Source: Allomyces macrogynus ATCC 38327
Lineage: Eukaryota > Blastocladiomycota > Blastocladiomycetes > Blastocladiales > Blastocladiaceae
Length of the DNA: 64,000 bases
Assembly (NCBI GenBank): GCA_000151295.1
Contig: GG745331.1
Coordinates: 409,483-473,482, forward strand
Reading direction: 5' to 3'
A model generated the notes under the pieces. It was not told where the DNA came from, did no database searches, and was given only the letters and a program-made list of their open reading frames with translations. The position numbers and the translations under genes are program-made. Below, one piece after another: positions 1 to 11,144 of the stretch (its first letter is position 1; each line of letters begins with the position of its first letter).

Positions 1-647
1 GAAGTCCGGCTCGTACGTGAACGCGTCGACCGCGTCCCGTTTCGGCTCCTTGCGCTCAGCGACGTACACGAGCTGCGTGCCCGACGCCGACCACGCGAGC
101 GCGCCAATCTGATCTGGATTATTCACGGCCAATCAGTTTCGGCCCCCTTCACCTCGCCCTCACAATCTCACCAAGAGAACGTACTGTCGACATAAAAATC
201 GCCATGCGCGTCCGACACTTCCACGCTCGCGATCAGCGCGCCCTCGTTATCCCAAACCTCGACCCACCGTTTCTTCCCATTCCCGTTGGCCACGGTGGTA
301 CGCTGCACGGCACGCCACCAAGTCCCGTCGCCACGCTCAAACACGGCATCGAGACCGAGCGATGCGTCCTCGGCGGGGACAGACGCCGTGGCGCCGTCGA
401 GGAACAGCGTCTGGTGCAACGTGCGCTTGGCATTTCTCTGCGTGTCGCGCACGGTCCAGGTTGTGGTCACGACGCGGTCGGACCCGAGGAACCGCGCGCT
501 GGTAATGACGGGGACCGCGGCGACCGCGCGGAACCGGGCGAGGGTCGTGTCGATCTTACTGGACATGGTTGCTACTGCTGGTGCTGGTGCTGCTGCTGGT
601 GCTGCTGGAGTTGCGGGCGCGGGAGAGTAGTCTGCGGGCACTTCCAT
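1..647 (-). CDS. APEH: Acylaminoacyl-peptidase (APEH), N-terminal part, cut by window edge
   Basis: Serine exopeptidase of the prolyl-oligopeptidase family that removes N-acylated residues from peptides in the cytosol. Only the start of the N-terminal beta-propeller is inside the window. Two exons are visible, 647-185 and 113-1, joined across a 71-nt GTACGT...CAG intron. The spliced product carries family landmarks: TTTWTVRDTQRNAKRT, then VEVWDNEGALIASVEV, then ALAWSASGTQLVYVAERK. These align with human APEH segments HTEWTQRD, EVWEKN and LSWSHSETHLLYVAEKK. The catalytic hydrolase domain lies outside. The start is ambiguous. The Met at 647 gives a Pro/Ala-rich leader, while an internal Met at 566 (MSSKID) has a better context with A at -3. 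The gene lies 225 bp downstream of the Asa1-like gene on the same strand. Confidence 0.85.
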
Positions 648-871
648 CCGGCCGGCCAATTTATTGATTGTAAGAAGCGGAGGAAGAGAGAGACCGACAA
701 TGGCGCGACGAGAATGGCGCGAGCTTGTACGTGGATGAACAATCCGCGTCGCCCGCGTGTCGCGTGCACGCGTGGCTGTGGTGCAAGGTGATCGCCCGGC
801 TGTGGATCCGCTGGTCGGACCGATCACAAATTGATTCCTCGAAAATCCAAAACCAATATCATTCATTTCAT

Positions 872-2487
872 TTACCGGACGCGCCAGAGCAGGACGGCTC
901 CGTCGGCCTTACCCGCGGCGAGCAGTTGCTGCGCGGAGAGGGTCCACGGCGACGCGGCGAGTGTTCCTGAAGTGGTCGCGGCCGTATCGGCGAGAAGCGG
1001 CGAGAACGCGACGGCCGAGGCGCCCTCGACGTTACACGGGAGTGTGGCCAAGTGTTTGCCGTTGCGCGACAGAATGTGGACGCTGTGAATGGGGGAATAT
1101 TCACGTCAGTATCTAGTCTTTCAAGTCCCGACGAGAAACGAGCACGAACCCCGACGACCACGACGCTACCGCGATGCGCTTATTGTCGGCACGGAACACG
1201 AGCCCGTGCACGCCCAGCTTGCCATCGGCGTCGCTACCCACCGAAGCGGTGGGCAGATTCAGTGGCGAAACAATCACGTTCGACGCGTCCTGAGCACAAG
1301 CGACTCGTCAGCAACTCGAGCCAGCGTAACCATCCAAGATCCCAGGATAACGTACCTGCGGAACCAGTTCGAAAAAGTAAACCATGCTCGACGCTGTCCC
1401 CGCGACCCCAACTTTAGCCTTGCGGTCGGGCACGGCACTGGTACAGAAACAGCGGCTGGAGCGACCATGACGTGCGCGAGCAGTTCTGGAGCGCGACCGG
1501 GTGGGCGTGCACGCGGTGTCTCATCCGACACGCGGCGCCAGCCCCAGGTCACGACGGTACCCGACTCGTAGCCAGCGAGGAGACACCATGGCGTGACGAG
1601 CGACGGGTCGGTGCGGTGGAACCAACGCAGGCTCAAGAGCATGCCGAACGAGGTGGGTTGGGAGGAGTTGTGGCCGCAATAGCGAGCGATGGGGGCGAAT
1701 GTGCTGCTGCCGAGTCAGAGCAGGAACACGTCGAACTGGCGGAAAACTGGGGGTCAGAACCACTGAACGGGAATGTTGGCGAGTCAGAAGACAGTGCACC
1801 TTGCCGCTCTCGTCTGCACTCGGGAGCGCGACCAAAAAATGCGATTCGCCGGACGTATCGCTGGAAACTAGTTGGGGACAGCGTTCCGGTCAGGATGAGC
1901 ACCGTAAAAACGAGCAAGATCGAGAAACACCGACTAGGTATCACGTCTCCCCCGCACAGACCGCCCGAGAGGATTTGCATTTGCGCGATCAAGAGCGGCG
2001 CGGTGGCCACGGCCTCGTCAAGCGCGCCTTTGGCCTCGCCAGCTGTGGCCACTTAGTGGTCACTCTTCAGGTCCCACACATTGACTGCGTCGCCGCGACC
2101 AAACCTACGAAAAAGCAGCGTGTTTGGTCAAACCGTTGCTTCGCTCATCCAAATCTTGAGATCAACACGACCGAACGTACGTCAAGAGCGTCGTGTCGTT
2201 CAAGAACGATACGCGCAGGATCTGGTACATTGGGTGCGCGTTCCAGGCGCGGACCGGGCGGAACGTGGCGGTGCTCCAGATCGCGACATGGCCGTTTTGG
2301 TCGCTTTGCTTTGCGGCATGGCGGGGGCCGTGGTGAGCGCACGCGCCGACGCGGAGGACTCGAACGAGCGGGTGGAGACGCACGCCGAGGCCATCAGGGT
2401 CGCGTCCGGGTTGAATTCGACGGCAGAGACGGCGACATGGTGGCGGCGGAGCGTGCAGGCGGGTACGGCGGCGGCAGTGTCGGTCAT
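872..2487 (-). CDS. WD40-repeat protein of the Asa1/GNB1L family, many short introns, frame problems
   Basis: Asa1/GNB1L proteins are small beta-propellers linked to the ASTRA/TTT complex that matures PIKK kinases. Start at 2487 (MTDTAAAVPA, A at -3). Exons I can place: 2487-2384, 2303-2181, 2104-2064, about 2042-1962, 1867-about 1790, about 1705-1356 (this stretch contains a frame change), 1289-1150 and 1082-872. The spliced text follows GNB1L block by block: LMASADQNGHVAIWST, LLTFGRGDAVNVWDLK, LLAGYESGTVVTWGW, KAKVGVAGTASSMVYFFEL, IAVASWSSGVHIL, and a C-terminal LLAAGKADGAVLLWRVR. An in-frame TAA at 2055-2053 can only be skipped by an unusually short intron (21 or 36 nt). Junctions near 1790-1705 and 1470-1440 do not resolve cleanly, so indels or further tiny introns are possible. 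The family call is firmer than the exon model. Confidence 0.72.
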
Positions 2488-2790
2488 GGTGGTCGTGGCA
2501 CCGATCAGGCGTGTGCGGGCCGTTGGTGCGAGTGGTCGCGCAGTTAGGAGCGCAGTCGCATCGCTGGTTGCGGTGGATGCGTTGAGCGTGCGTGCACGCG
2601 ACCGCGTCGGTGCGGTGAGCGAGCCGTGCTCTTCTGGCTCACCTGGCGCACTGTCCACAGCTCGCTTCACTGCCTCTCTCCCCCCACCGCTCCCACCGAC
2701 AGCGACACGTCAACATCCACGAAGCGATTGCCATCGACACTGCTCGCTCACCCGCCCGCCACTTGCCGCACTGCCGGCGTCGTAACTACC

Positions 2791-4076
2791 ATGGCCTGGC
2801 CGCGCACCCGCCGCGCGGCGCGCTCCACGTTCCGCACCGCCGCCGTGACCGTCCTCCTGCTGGTCGGCACCGCCGTTGTCGCCCTCGTCAACGCGTCTCC
2901 CACCATGACCACCGCCATGCCCAACGCCAACGCCGCGCCCGTGCCCATCCTCATCACCAACGCCGACAAGCTGCTCGGCTACGTCGCCGCCAAGGACTTT
3001 CTCGCCCATTTCGGTGCCTCGGCCTTCCCAACTGTCTTGCGCACCGACGACGAGCAGCACGTGCTCGACACTGAAGCAGCCGCGAAAGTGCCCATCTACC
3101 AGGTACACTGCACCGTCTCCGACGAGACCTCGGCCTACGCAGCGCTCGTCCGCGACCTCGGGTGCACGACGCACCAAATCGAGCCCAAGGCCACTTCGTC
3201 CGAACTCGCTCAGGCCTGGTCGACCGTCCTCTCTGCGATCCCGCACCTGCGCGGCATCGTCTACGTGCCCGACGTTGGGCCCGACGCGGGCAAGCAAGCG
3301 CGTGTCGCCCTTGCGGCAGCCGCGAACCGCGCGATTGCGCCGGACCTGCACCACGTCGTCGTCTGGTCGCGCCACGGTACCGGTGGTGCAGGGACTGCCG
3401 ACCTCAAGGCATTCCAGTGGTACGCGGCCGTGGAGCGTGCCGCGCGCCTGACGCTTCGCGGCGACCAGGCGCCCAGTTTCACGCTGCTGCGCCTCTCCTT
3501 TGCACTCGAGCGGTTCCTCGACATGGCCATTGATATCCAGGATTATGGCGCGTTGCGGCTGCCGCTTGGCGAGGATGGCGGGATCCTGTCACCGATTTCA
3601 CTGCACGACGCGACGTGGGCGTCGCACAATCTGTTTGAGGCCGCCGAGTCGGGGGCCGTGACCAAGGAGCCGTTCAAGCAAGGTACATTCTCTCCATTTC
3701 TTCGAATCCGTTCTCCCGACGCGATTCTAACCACTTTCATGTAATGCTAGTCATGACGCTCACGCTCGACTACCACGTCACGGCACGCGACCTCGCCGCG
3801 TCCGCCTCCGAGGCACTCGAACTCGACGTCGGATACATCCCCGTCTCGCGCGAAGAGGCCGTCGACATTTTCAGCTCGCTCGAAAACTTCACGCCGCGGC
3901 TCGTCACGACCATGCTCGACGTGCTCGAATGCGCGACGCGCGGGCCCGAGGCCGAGTGCAACACGCTCGCGCCCGTCGAAGACGTGCAGGCGCTCCTGCC
4001 CGGGCGCAAGGTCAAGCCGCCCGTCTGGTTCTGGAAAAAGTACGCCAACCTGTTTGAGCCAGGAGGTGGCGAGTAA
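2791..4076 (+). CDS. NmrA-like NAD(P)-binding-fold protein with N-terminal membrane anchor
   Basis: 405-residue product from two exons (2791-3682, 3751-4076) around a 68-nt GTACAT...TAG intron with a CTAAC branch site. The start context is ideal (ACC ATG G). Residues 15-37 (TAAVTVLLLVGTAVVALVNA) form a hydrophobic signal anchor. The body resembles the atypical SDR/NmrA family. It has a nucleotide-fold start ILITNADKLLGYVAAKDFL, a central strand LRGIVYVPDV, then HHVVVWSRHG, an AFQWYAAVERAARL helix in the usual Tyr-xxx-Lys region, and SFTLLRLSFALERFLDMA. A C-terminal helical lid with an EEAVDIF...NF pattern follows. The Gly-rich GxxGxxG loop is degenerate and the catalytic YxxxK is not intact, so it may be a redox sensor or scaffold rather than an enzyme. 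This is inference from fold signatures; I do not recognise a specific orthologue. Confidence 0.7.
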
Positions 4077-4295
4077 ATATCAAGGAGGCACCGCGCGCGC
4101 TCTTTTGAGCGTGGTTTGTTCATAGTTTCCCTTGCCATCCCGCTGCCTGCTGTGCGGCAGCCAGCAGCAACGCAGTGTTTGTCTTCTTCATCCATCCTCT
4201 GCGTCCCCCCATGAAGAAATATATCACGACCAGTCCATGTCTGCCTTACCGGTTCCCCCTCCCCACCCTATGGAGATCCAGTCCACCCGCCATCT

Positions 4296-5853
4296 CTATA
4301 CAACACGCATCGTCGACAACGGCCGCGCCAACTCGCGCTGCAGCCACTCCTGGTACTCGCGATCCGCACTGCGCAACGCATCCAACCGATCCTGCTCCTC
4401 ATCCGCCACCGCCTTATCACGCCACTTGTGTTCCTCCATCTGATCCAGCAACGCCTCCTGGTACTCGAGCTGCACCAACCGGTCTGCCAACCGCTCCTGA
4501 TCCTCGGCACGCCGTTGCGCCTCGACCGACCGCTCAAGCTCCTCGCGCTCCCGCCGGGCCTCCGCCAACGCCGCCGCCGCAGACGCACGGCGTGCGGCCA
4601 ACTGTTCTGCGCGTGCGGCCATGACCGACAACATCAACCGCTCGCGCGCTTTGGCGTCGGCTTCCGCACGGGCCGCACGCGCACGCGCGACCCGTTCCGC
4701 GTCGGCCACATAGGCGCGGTCCAGATCCGCGGCGCGCTGTGCGGCGGCGGCGCGCTGGGCCAGCACGGTTTCGCGGAACACAGCCAAGTCCTTGCGCAAC
4801 GCGTCGCGGTGCGCGTCGTGCGCGGCCTTATCCTCGGCATCCAACTGCGCGAGCTGCGCGATCCACTGCAGATCCGCCTCCAGTGCCGCGGCTGCCTCCC
4901 GCGCGCGCGCGACGGCGCGGTCCCTCGTCGACTGTTCCAGCTCAGCCCGCGCGGCCCTCGCCGCGGCCGCCTGTTTCGCCTTGGCGTGCGCATCACGCAC
5001 GTCCGCGAGCGCCAATTCCTGTGCGACGACGGCGGCCTCGTCGCGCTCGAGTTCCTTTTCGCGCAGTTTCAGTCGTGCGACGGCGGCGATTTGCGCTTCG
5101 AGTTCACGGACGGTCGCGAGGTCGGCCGCGCGGCGACGCGCCTGGGCGGCTTCTTCGGCGGCGACCTTTGCGAGCCGTTGCGCTTCCCATTGCGTGTCGT
5201 ACCGCTGCTTGTCGAGGTCGGCCAGGTGTTGCGCACGCTGTTTTTCGGCGAGTTGCGTGCTCCGGGCCGCGGTCACGGACCTGGTCAGGGCTTTGGAGCG
5301 GTGCGTGCGCAGTTCGTCGCAGTTGAGTCTATGGCGAGAGGGAGAATGGGGTCAGCATGGATTCCATGGCTAGAGTGGGGTGGGCGTGTCAGAGGCATAC
5401 CGGCGCTGCTGCTCGAGTTTCTCCTCGACGATCTTGAGCCGCTCTTCCTCGCGTTTCGCCTTGAGTTCGGCCACTCGCTGCCGCATTTCGTCGACACGAC
5501 TCGAACTTGTACTTTCCATGCTGAGCAGCTCGCGCCGCCACCGCGCCGTATCCTCGTCCAACAACGCGCGCAATCTACCATCCAAACCAAAAGGTCAGCC
5601 CTCTCTCTCTCTCTCTCTCCCTCCCCCCCCCCCCCCCCTCTCCATCCATCCATCTCATTTCCACCAAGTGAAAAAAAGGGAAAACGTACTTTTCCCGGGG
5701 CTCCTCGATCCGCGCCTGATCCTCCTTCCCCATAGGGAGGACGGCGCGCGCGACCGCACGCCGACAAAAGCTCGCGGGGGCGTCCTGCTCGAACCGTGAG
5801 TGCAAGTCTGCAGTCGCATAGTACGCCTGGTGCGCCTGCATTTGCTCGCGCAT
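4296..5853 (-). CDS. CFAP53: Cilia- and flagella-associated protein 53 (CFAP53/CCDC11)
   Basis: Coiled-coil axoneme protein of the trichohyalin/plectin-homology group. In animals it is a microtubule-inner and dynein-arm-associated protein needed for ciliary motility. Three exons (5853-5690, 5574-5401, 5328-4296) give 456 residues that are almost wholly Arg/Glu/Ala-rich helix. The segment EKLRALLDEDTARWRRELLS followed by EERLKIVEEKLEQQRR and NCDELRTHRSKAL aligns directly with human CFAP53 NKLRELLALEENEYF, VAEKLDQQFRERCEEL. The first intron (5689-5575) is long for this genome and holds a (CT)9 run and a 16-C tract. The Met at 5853 was chosen because it opens the frame with G at -3; a further upstream exon cannot be excluded. 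Together with DNAH10 in the window it implies a motile flagellum. Confidence 0.85.
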
Positions 5854-6642
5854 GGCTTCGGGCGCGTTGGCGCGCGACGATCAGGCGGTCGGCGCCGGCA
5901 CCGACCATGTGTTGCGTTGGGGCCGAGGTGCCACGGCCTGGGCGCTAGAGTGGAGACGAGGGCGAGGGTGAAGAGGAGGAGGAGGAGGAGGAGGGTTGGG
6001 TGGAGCGTGGGTGGGACCGTGGAGGCGAGGGCAGCGGACGGACCCGTTGTGCGTGGGCCATGGTGCTGGTGTTGGGCTGGGTTGGGCTGGGATGGGCCAA
6101 GTCGGTTCTGCGGTATGGATTGGCGAGTTGGCTTGCTGATTTGCTGTCTGGCTGCTGGCGTGCCGGGGTGGTCGTTGGTCGATACAAGATGATTTCCGGC
6201 GCGGTCGCGTGATGTGATGTGGCCACAAGACTCGCACGCGCTCAGGTGATCGGTTGCCAAGCTCTACGCTCCCATCCGATCAAACGGCCCGACAGCAAAC
6301 ACCGACCAACCACGGCAAATGACCGTCGCTCGCGCGACACGGCCGAACACAATTGTGCACGACGGGCAGTCGAACCGATGTGTTCGCGCAATCAGCGTTT
6401 GATGCAAGGAGCGACCACGATGCGGAGTAGAGGAGACGGGGACCCAGCCTCCAGCTCTCCAGACCGTTCTTCCTCTCCCAGCAAAAGCAATCACGACAAA
6501 CACTGCCGCTCGACGGTCCCGTTTTCAGCACTCTCGCCATCGCGCCCCGGGTCCTCTCCATTGCGCGACCACGGCTCTCCGATCTTCCACCCCGTCCAGT
6601 AACCCGTCAAGATCCACACCGTCAACATCGACCCAATCAATG
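5854..6642. other. Intergenic, no supported gene
   Basis: Divergent spacer between CFAP53 (-) and membrane-family copy A (+). It contains a purine-rich (GAG/GAGG) stretch near 5960-6000. Short open frames on both strands lack family resemblance or splice logic. The 5' leader of copy A presumably lies at the right end. Confidence 0.6.
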
Positions 6643-7873
6643 ATGGCCTTGACCGAGGTTCGAGATGACTCTCTCCATCACCGCCAACGCTGCAAGACTG
6701 CACGGTCGCAGAATGATCTGACGACGACTCCATCCATCGGATCCTTCACCATGGCTAGCCCACGTTCGTGTGGTCGGCGTCGGCCTTCCTGCTTGGCGCC
6801 ATTGTCATGCTCGACCTCAACACGTTTGGCACGGCGATTGCTCTCTACCGGCTGAAAAAGTCGGGCTACTACCTCGCGCTCGTTGGCGTGACCGTCGCGC
6901 ACATGCTCGACCTGATCATGGAGAACATCGGGTACCAGAAGGACGCCGAGGTGGGCGTGCCGATGCCCATGAGCCAGACGGTGCTCGAGTGCCTGTCACT
7001 GCTGTTTGCGTGGGCCGGTGGTATGTACGCTGGCAAGCGACAGAGATTCGTGATGGCAAGCAATCACCGCTGACTCTACCGTTTTGTTCGCGCGACATGT
7101 AGCGTGCGGGTTCATCACGCTCAACTTCCTACGATTTCGCGGCATTTGCGCACGATCGCTGCACGTGGCCGTCTTTCACGCAATTCAGGGTGGCGTCGCG
7201 CTCTTCATCGCGCTGTATACGGCCAACACGGCGACCTACTTCCTGCTCATCATCCAAGAGGGCAACGGCGACGCGCCAATAAGCACCGACATTACCGATA
7301 CGCTCAACCTAGGTGCGTTTCCCTGCACACCGCAATTCCTTGATCTTTCTCCCCCCCCCCCTCCCCCCCTTGCCCTCACTCGTCCACCGCGGCTGTCTCG
7401 TAATTCTAGCCAGCGCGCTCTGCGACGCCATCATCAACGGCACCATCTCGATCCTATTCCTCAAGCACCTGAGCACGCTTGTTGGCGACGCCCATTCCGC
7501 CGACGTTGGGTTCCGTGAAGGCCTCGGATCCCTGCTCAACAAGGCTCGCGTCGCGCTCGGATTCGAGGCCGTGCTCATCCTCTCGACCAACATTGTCGTC
7601 GCCGCCGCGCCCGACTGGGACCCGTGCTGGTCGAGCGTCTACCTGGCCGAGTCCGTGCGGTTGCGCATCTTTTGCGTGTTTCTCGAAACGCTCGCGCGCA
7701 TCATGCGCCGCAACGCAAACCCGGGCAAGCCGTCGCAGTCGCAGTCCGAGTCGACAGTCGCGAGCGCCATGCCAAAGTCGCCGCGGATCAGTAAGGCCAC
7801 GGGGGAGATGGCGCCGCTGAAAGCGAATCTCGCGCCGTCGGCATCGATGTCGGCGTTGCCGGTTTGCATTTGA
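6643..7873 (+). CDS. Multi-membrane-span protein, window family copy A
   Basis: Unrecognised integral membrane protein with four homologous copies in this window. Exons 6643-6657, 6759-7020, 7103-7312 and 7410-7873 give 316 residues. The first coding exon is only 15 nt (MALTE) and ends in front of an intron closing with TAG, after which the protein resumes PTFVWSASAFLLGAIVML. Six or seven hydrophobic helices are visible: FVWSASAFLLGAIVMLDL, YYLALVGVTVAHMLDLI, ECLSLLFAWAGACGFITL, IQGGVALFIALYTANTATYF, ALCDAIINGTISILFL, ALGFEAVLILSTNIVVA, and an amphipathic SVRLRIFCVFLETLARIM. A Ser/Pro-rich hydrophilic tail follows. Conserved family motifs are FREGLGSLLNKAR and DPCWSSVYLAE. Unlike copies B-D there is no intron between YLAE and SVRLR. 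The topology suggests a receptor- or transporter-like protein; the function is unknown. Confidence 0.75.
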
Positions 7874-8515
7874 CGGTGGGGGACGGCGACGACAAACATG
7901 CGCACGGGCGGGAGCGGAACACCCTGGTTGCTTCCTGGGCGGGACCGGGTGTCGGACGGCGGGTCACGGTCGCGCGGGTCGGGCGTCCCTGGGCGGCGCA
8001 CTCGCGGGGGGGAGTTCAAAATGAATTGAACCGACCCGGTGGGAGAAAGGGTTCGAGGGGAGGCGTACTGGCCCTTTTGAGGGAATCGACGATCGTCCAC
8101 TGTTGAGCGAGCGGTTGGGGTGGGGGCGGGGAGTGGGCAGCGCCGTCCGACAGGGAATACACGTTTTTGCAGGTCCAGGGTTGGGAGATGGGTTATGAAC
8201 TGCTTGGTTCGCCATTTTTGACTGCCGCTTTGGGCCATGTTTGCTGGCCGAGGGGGCCAATCCTTGACTTGCTTCCACGCCGGTACTTGGTTGTGATGGT
8301 GAAGTCGACTGATGTATTTTGACCGCGACAGGTGGGTGGCGATAGGGAAGTTCGCGTACGAAAGCAAGACTCTGGCGCGATCAGGTGGCCCGCGGACCCA
8401 GCTGTTTGGACTAGTTCAGCGACGACGTCGTAACTGGACCGAACACGAACGTGCGTGATAACCCCACGTCTCCCCTCGCACTGAAATTAAACTGTCCGCG
8501 CACGCGTTACAATTG

Positions 8516-8546
<31 letters not shown>

Positions 8547-8722
8547 AAAAAAAGGCAAAAAGGGAAAGCTTGTTCCGGAAAAAATGCCAAACTGGACAGC
8601 GTCTCGACACCAACCCCGCCTTTGTCACAGCGTCCCAGGTTCTCTCCTTGGAACAAATGCAAATTGCACTCCGGGCCGATCAGAAAACCGAACAGATGCC
8701 CCGTCAAGATATCGCCAGAGCC
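7874..8722. other. Intergenic spacer between family copies A and B
   Basis: No supported gene. It holds the C21-A17 homopolymer junction at 8516-8553. Just before copy B, the leader shares short stretches with the leader of copy A (CCCGTCAAGAT, and the start-proximal TTGACCGAGGTTCGAG), consistent with tandem duplication that included the promoter-proximal region. Confidence 0.6.
8516..8553. repeat. Homopolymer junction C21 then A17
   Basis: Twenty-one consecutive C (8516-8536) run directly into seventeen A (8537-8553). It lies in the spacer between family copies A and B. Lengths may be imprecise, because homopolymers are error-prone in sequencing. Confidence 0.9.
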
Positions 8723-10036
8723 ATGACCTTGACCGAGGTTCGAGTTGGCCTGATCCACCGCTCTCGCCGCTCTAAATATTATGGCCACATCTCAGGAGCA
8801 TGATATGACAGCAATCACGTCCGTCGTGTAGCCCACCTTCGTGTGGTCAGGGTCGGCGTTCCTGCTCGGCGCCATTCTCATGCTCGACTTGAACACGTTT
8901 GCCGCAGCAATCGCCCTGTATCGGAAGAAAATGTCGGCCTACTACCTCGCGCTTGTTGGCGTGACTGCAGCCCACATGCTCAACCTGACCCTGGCAAACA
9001 TGGGGTTCCAGCAAGCCCCTCAAGTCGGTGTTGCCATGCCCATGAGCCAAACCGTGCTTGAGTGCTCGTCGCTGATCTTTGCGTGGACAGGCGGTATGTA
9101 CGAACAACGCGATCAGGTTCTCTGTCGCGAACTCTGGATCCGCAGAACCGCACCCAAGCCGTGCTGACACTGCACTTACTAGCCTGTGGGTTCATTGTGC
9201 TCAATTTTCTGCGGTTCCGCGGTGTTTGTGCGCGAGCGTTACATCCTGGTGTCCTCCACGCGATCCAGGGCGGTGTTGGGCTCTTCATTGCCTTATACAC
9301 GGCGTTTGCTATCACGTACTTTGTGGTCTTTATCCAGGTGGGCGATGGAACTCTCCCAATCGATGACAACATTCCGCGTTCTCTCAATATCGGTGCGCTC
9401 ATTTCTCTTTTGCACTCTCTGGTGTACTTGTCACTCTTCCATTCGAGCCCTGCTTTGCACTTCTTCTGATCTAGCCAGCGCGATTTGTGACGCGGTCATG
9501 AACGGCATCATCTCGATCCTGTTTTTGCGACACCTGGGCACGCTGGTGGGCAATACGAACATGCCGGCTGACATTGGGTTCCGCGAGGGCCTTGGCTCGT
9601 TGCTCAACAGGGCGCGGATCACGCTCGGATTTGAGAGCTCGCTCATTGTGTGCACTAACGTGGCCGTGGCCGTGGTGCCCGAGTTTGATCCATCTTGGGC
9701 GAGCGTTTGCCTTGCCGAGGTAATATGGGATGCTGACCAGCCGCTCTTTCCCCGCCGATGATCCGGCCTGGAGAGGATAAGAATTGACTGACTATGTTCG
9801 ACCATTTCTAGTCGGTTCGCCTTCGCACCTTTTGTCTTTTCCTCGAGACGTTGGCGCGGATCATGCGGCAGCACGCGAACCCAGGCAAGCCGTCCCTGTC
9901 GTCGTCGCAGTCCGAGTCGGCCGTGTCGACTGCAGGACCGCACGTCGCGGGGCCGAAGTCGGCGGTGTTTGGCAAGACCACGGCGGGCGACATGGCTGCG
10001 CGCGCGCCGTTGACAGCCGCACCAACCCGTTCTTGA
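8723..10036 (+). CDS. Multi-membrane-span protein, window family copy B
   Basis: Tandem paralogue of copy A in the same orientation. Exons 8723-8737, 8832-9093, 9183-9392, 9475-9719 and 9812-10036 give 318 residues. The 15-nt first coding exon (MTLTE) is conserved, followed after a 94-nt intron by PTFVWSGSAFLLGAILML. All intron positions and phases match copy A, plus a fifth intron (9720-9811, phase 0) between CLAE and SVRLRTF that copy A lacks. Exons 2 and 3 are identical in length to those of copy A (262 and 210 nt). Shared motifs are YYLALVGVT, ACGFIVLNFLRFRG, FREGLGSLLNRAR and LETLARIMR, with a Ser-rich polar tail. Function unknown; likely six or seven membrane helices with a cytoplasmic C-terminus. 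Confidence 0.75.
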
Positions 10037-11144
10037 CGGCATGTCTCCTGTGGTCGACGGCACCATAGCGAGGCCGGGATCGCGCACAGGGCAAGCACGC
10101 CACCGCGAGTTGGATTGCCAAGTGGTGGAGAAGGGAACGAGGAGAGTGCTCTCGCGGCCAATGGCGGAGTCTGGCGGGCTGGTCGTGTGATCGGCGAGCG
10201 AGACGTATTTACGCTCGAGAGAAGTGAGCCACGACATGAGCGCGAAGTAGGCGACTTTGAATAGGGCGTTTTTTGAAATATTTCTCTTGCTCTCCACAAT
10301 TGCGTTATTCAGCCAACGAAATGTGACGTTGGGATGTGGACACGCCTTTTTGGGTGGCGTTTACGCGTTTCAAGATTTTCGGCCTGTTATTTTTGCTGGC
10401 CGAAAAATGGGCCATGTCGCTCGCCGGCTTGGGCAATCCTCCCCCGCTCTTCAGCTCCGGTCCTTAGCTTTGGCCGTCCCCGGCCACTTTGCGCGCGGCC
10501 CCGAGAGCAAGCCGACGAGACAGCTGCGACCACGACACGCTGCGACGNNNNNNNNNNNNNNNNNNNNNNNNNNNNNNNNNNNNNNNNNNNNNNNNNNNNN
10601 NNNNNNNNNNNNNNNNNNNNNNNNNNNNNNNNNNNNNNNNNNNNNNNNNNNNNNNNNNNNNNNNNNNNNNNNNNNNNNNNNNNNNNNNNNNNNNNNNNNN
10701 NNNNNNNNNNNNNNNNNNNNNNNNNNNNNNNNNNNNNNNNNNNNNNNNNNNNNNNNNNNNNNNNNNNNNNNNNNNNNNNNNNNNNNNNNNNNNNNNNNNN
10801 NNNNNNNNNNNNNNNNNNNNNNNNNNNNNNNNNNNNNNNNNNNNNNNNNNNNNNNNNNNNNNNNNNNNNNNNNNNNNNNNCACTGAAGTCGCTGCTGCTC
10901 GCGCTGTCTGCCACTCTGCTCGTGTGACCCTCCTCCCTTGCCCTTCGTCGACACCTCTCGTTGCTGCCCGTTCCACGGCCGCCCTCATCGCCGCGGCCAC
11001 CACGCCGTGCGCAGCGCGATACCCTCGCGAGATACCCGTCGTCGACGTTTGGCCGGCCAAAGTCGCTGTTGCAGCTGTTTGCACGCACGCCTACGCTAGT
11101 TACCCCCAACCTCGACGGTTTACCCCCAACGCAACCCCCGCACC
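10037..11144. other. Intergenic with a 333-base assembly gap
   Basis: No gene is supported on either side of the gap. The right flank (10881-11144) is the 5' region of the RRM-YTH gene. A promoter or upstream exon could be hidden in the unsequenced part. Confidence 0.6.
10548..10880. other. Run of N (assembly gap), 333 positions
   Basis: Positions 10548-10880 are all N. Translations running through it are meaningless. Confidence 0.99.
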
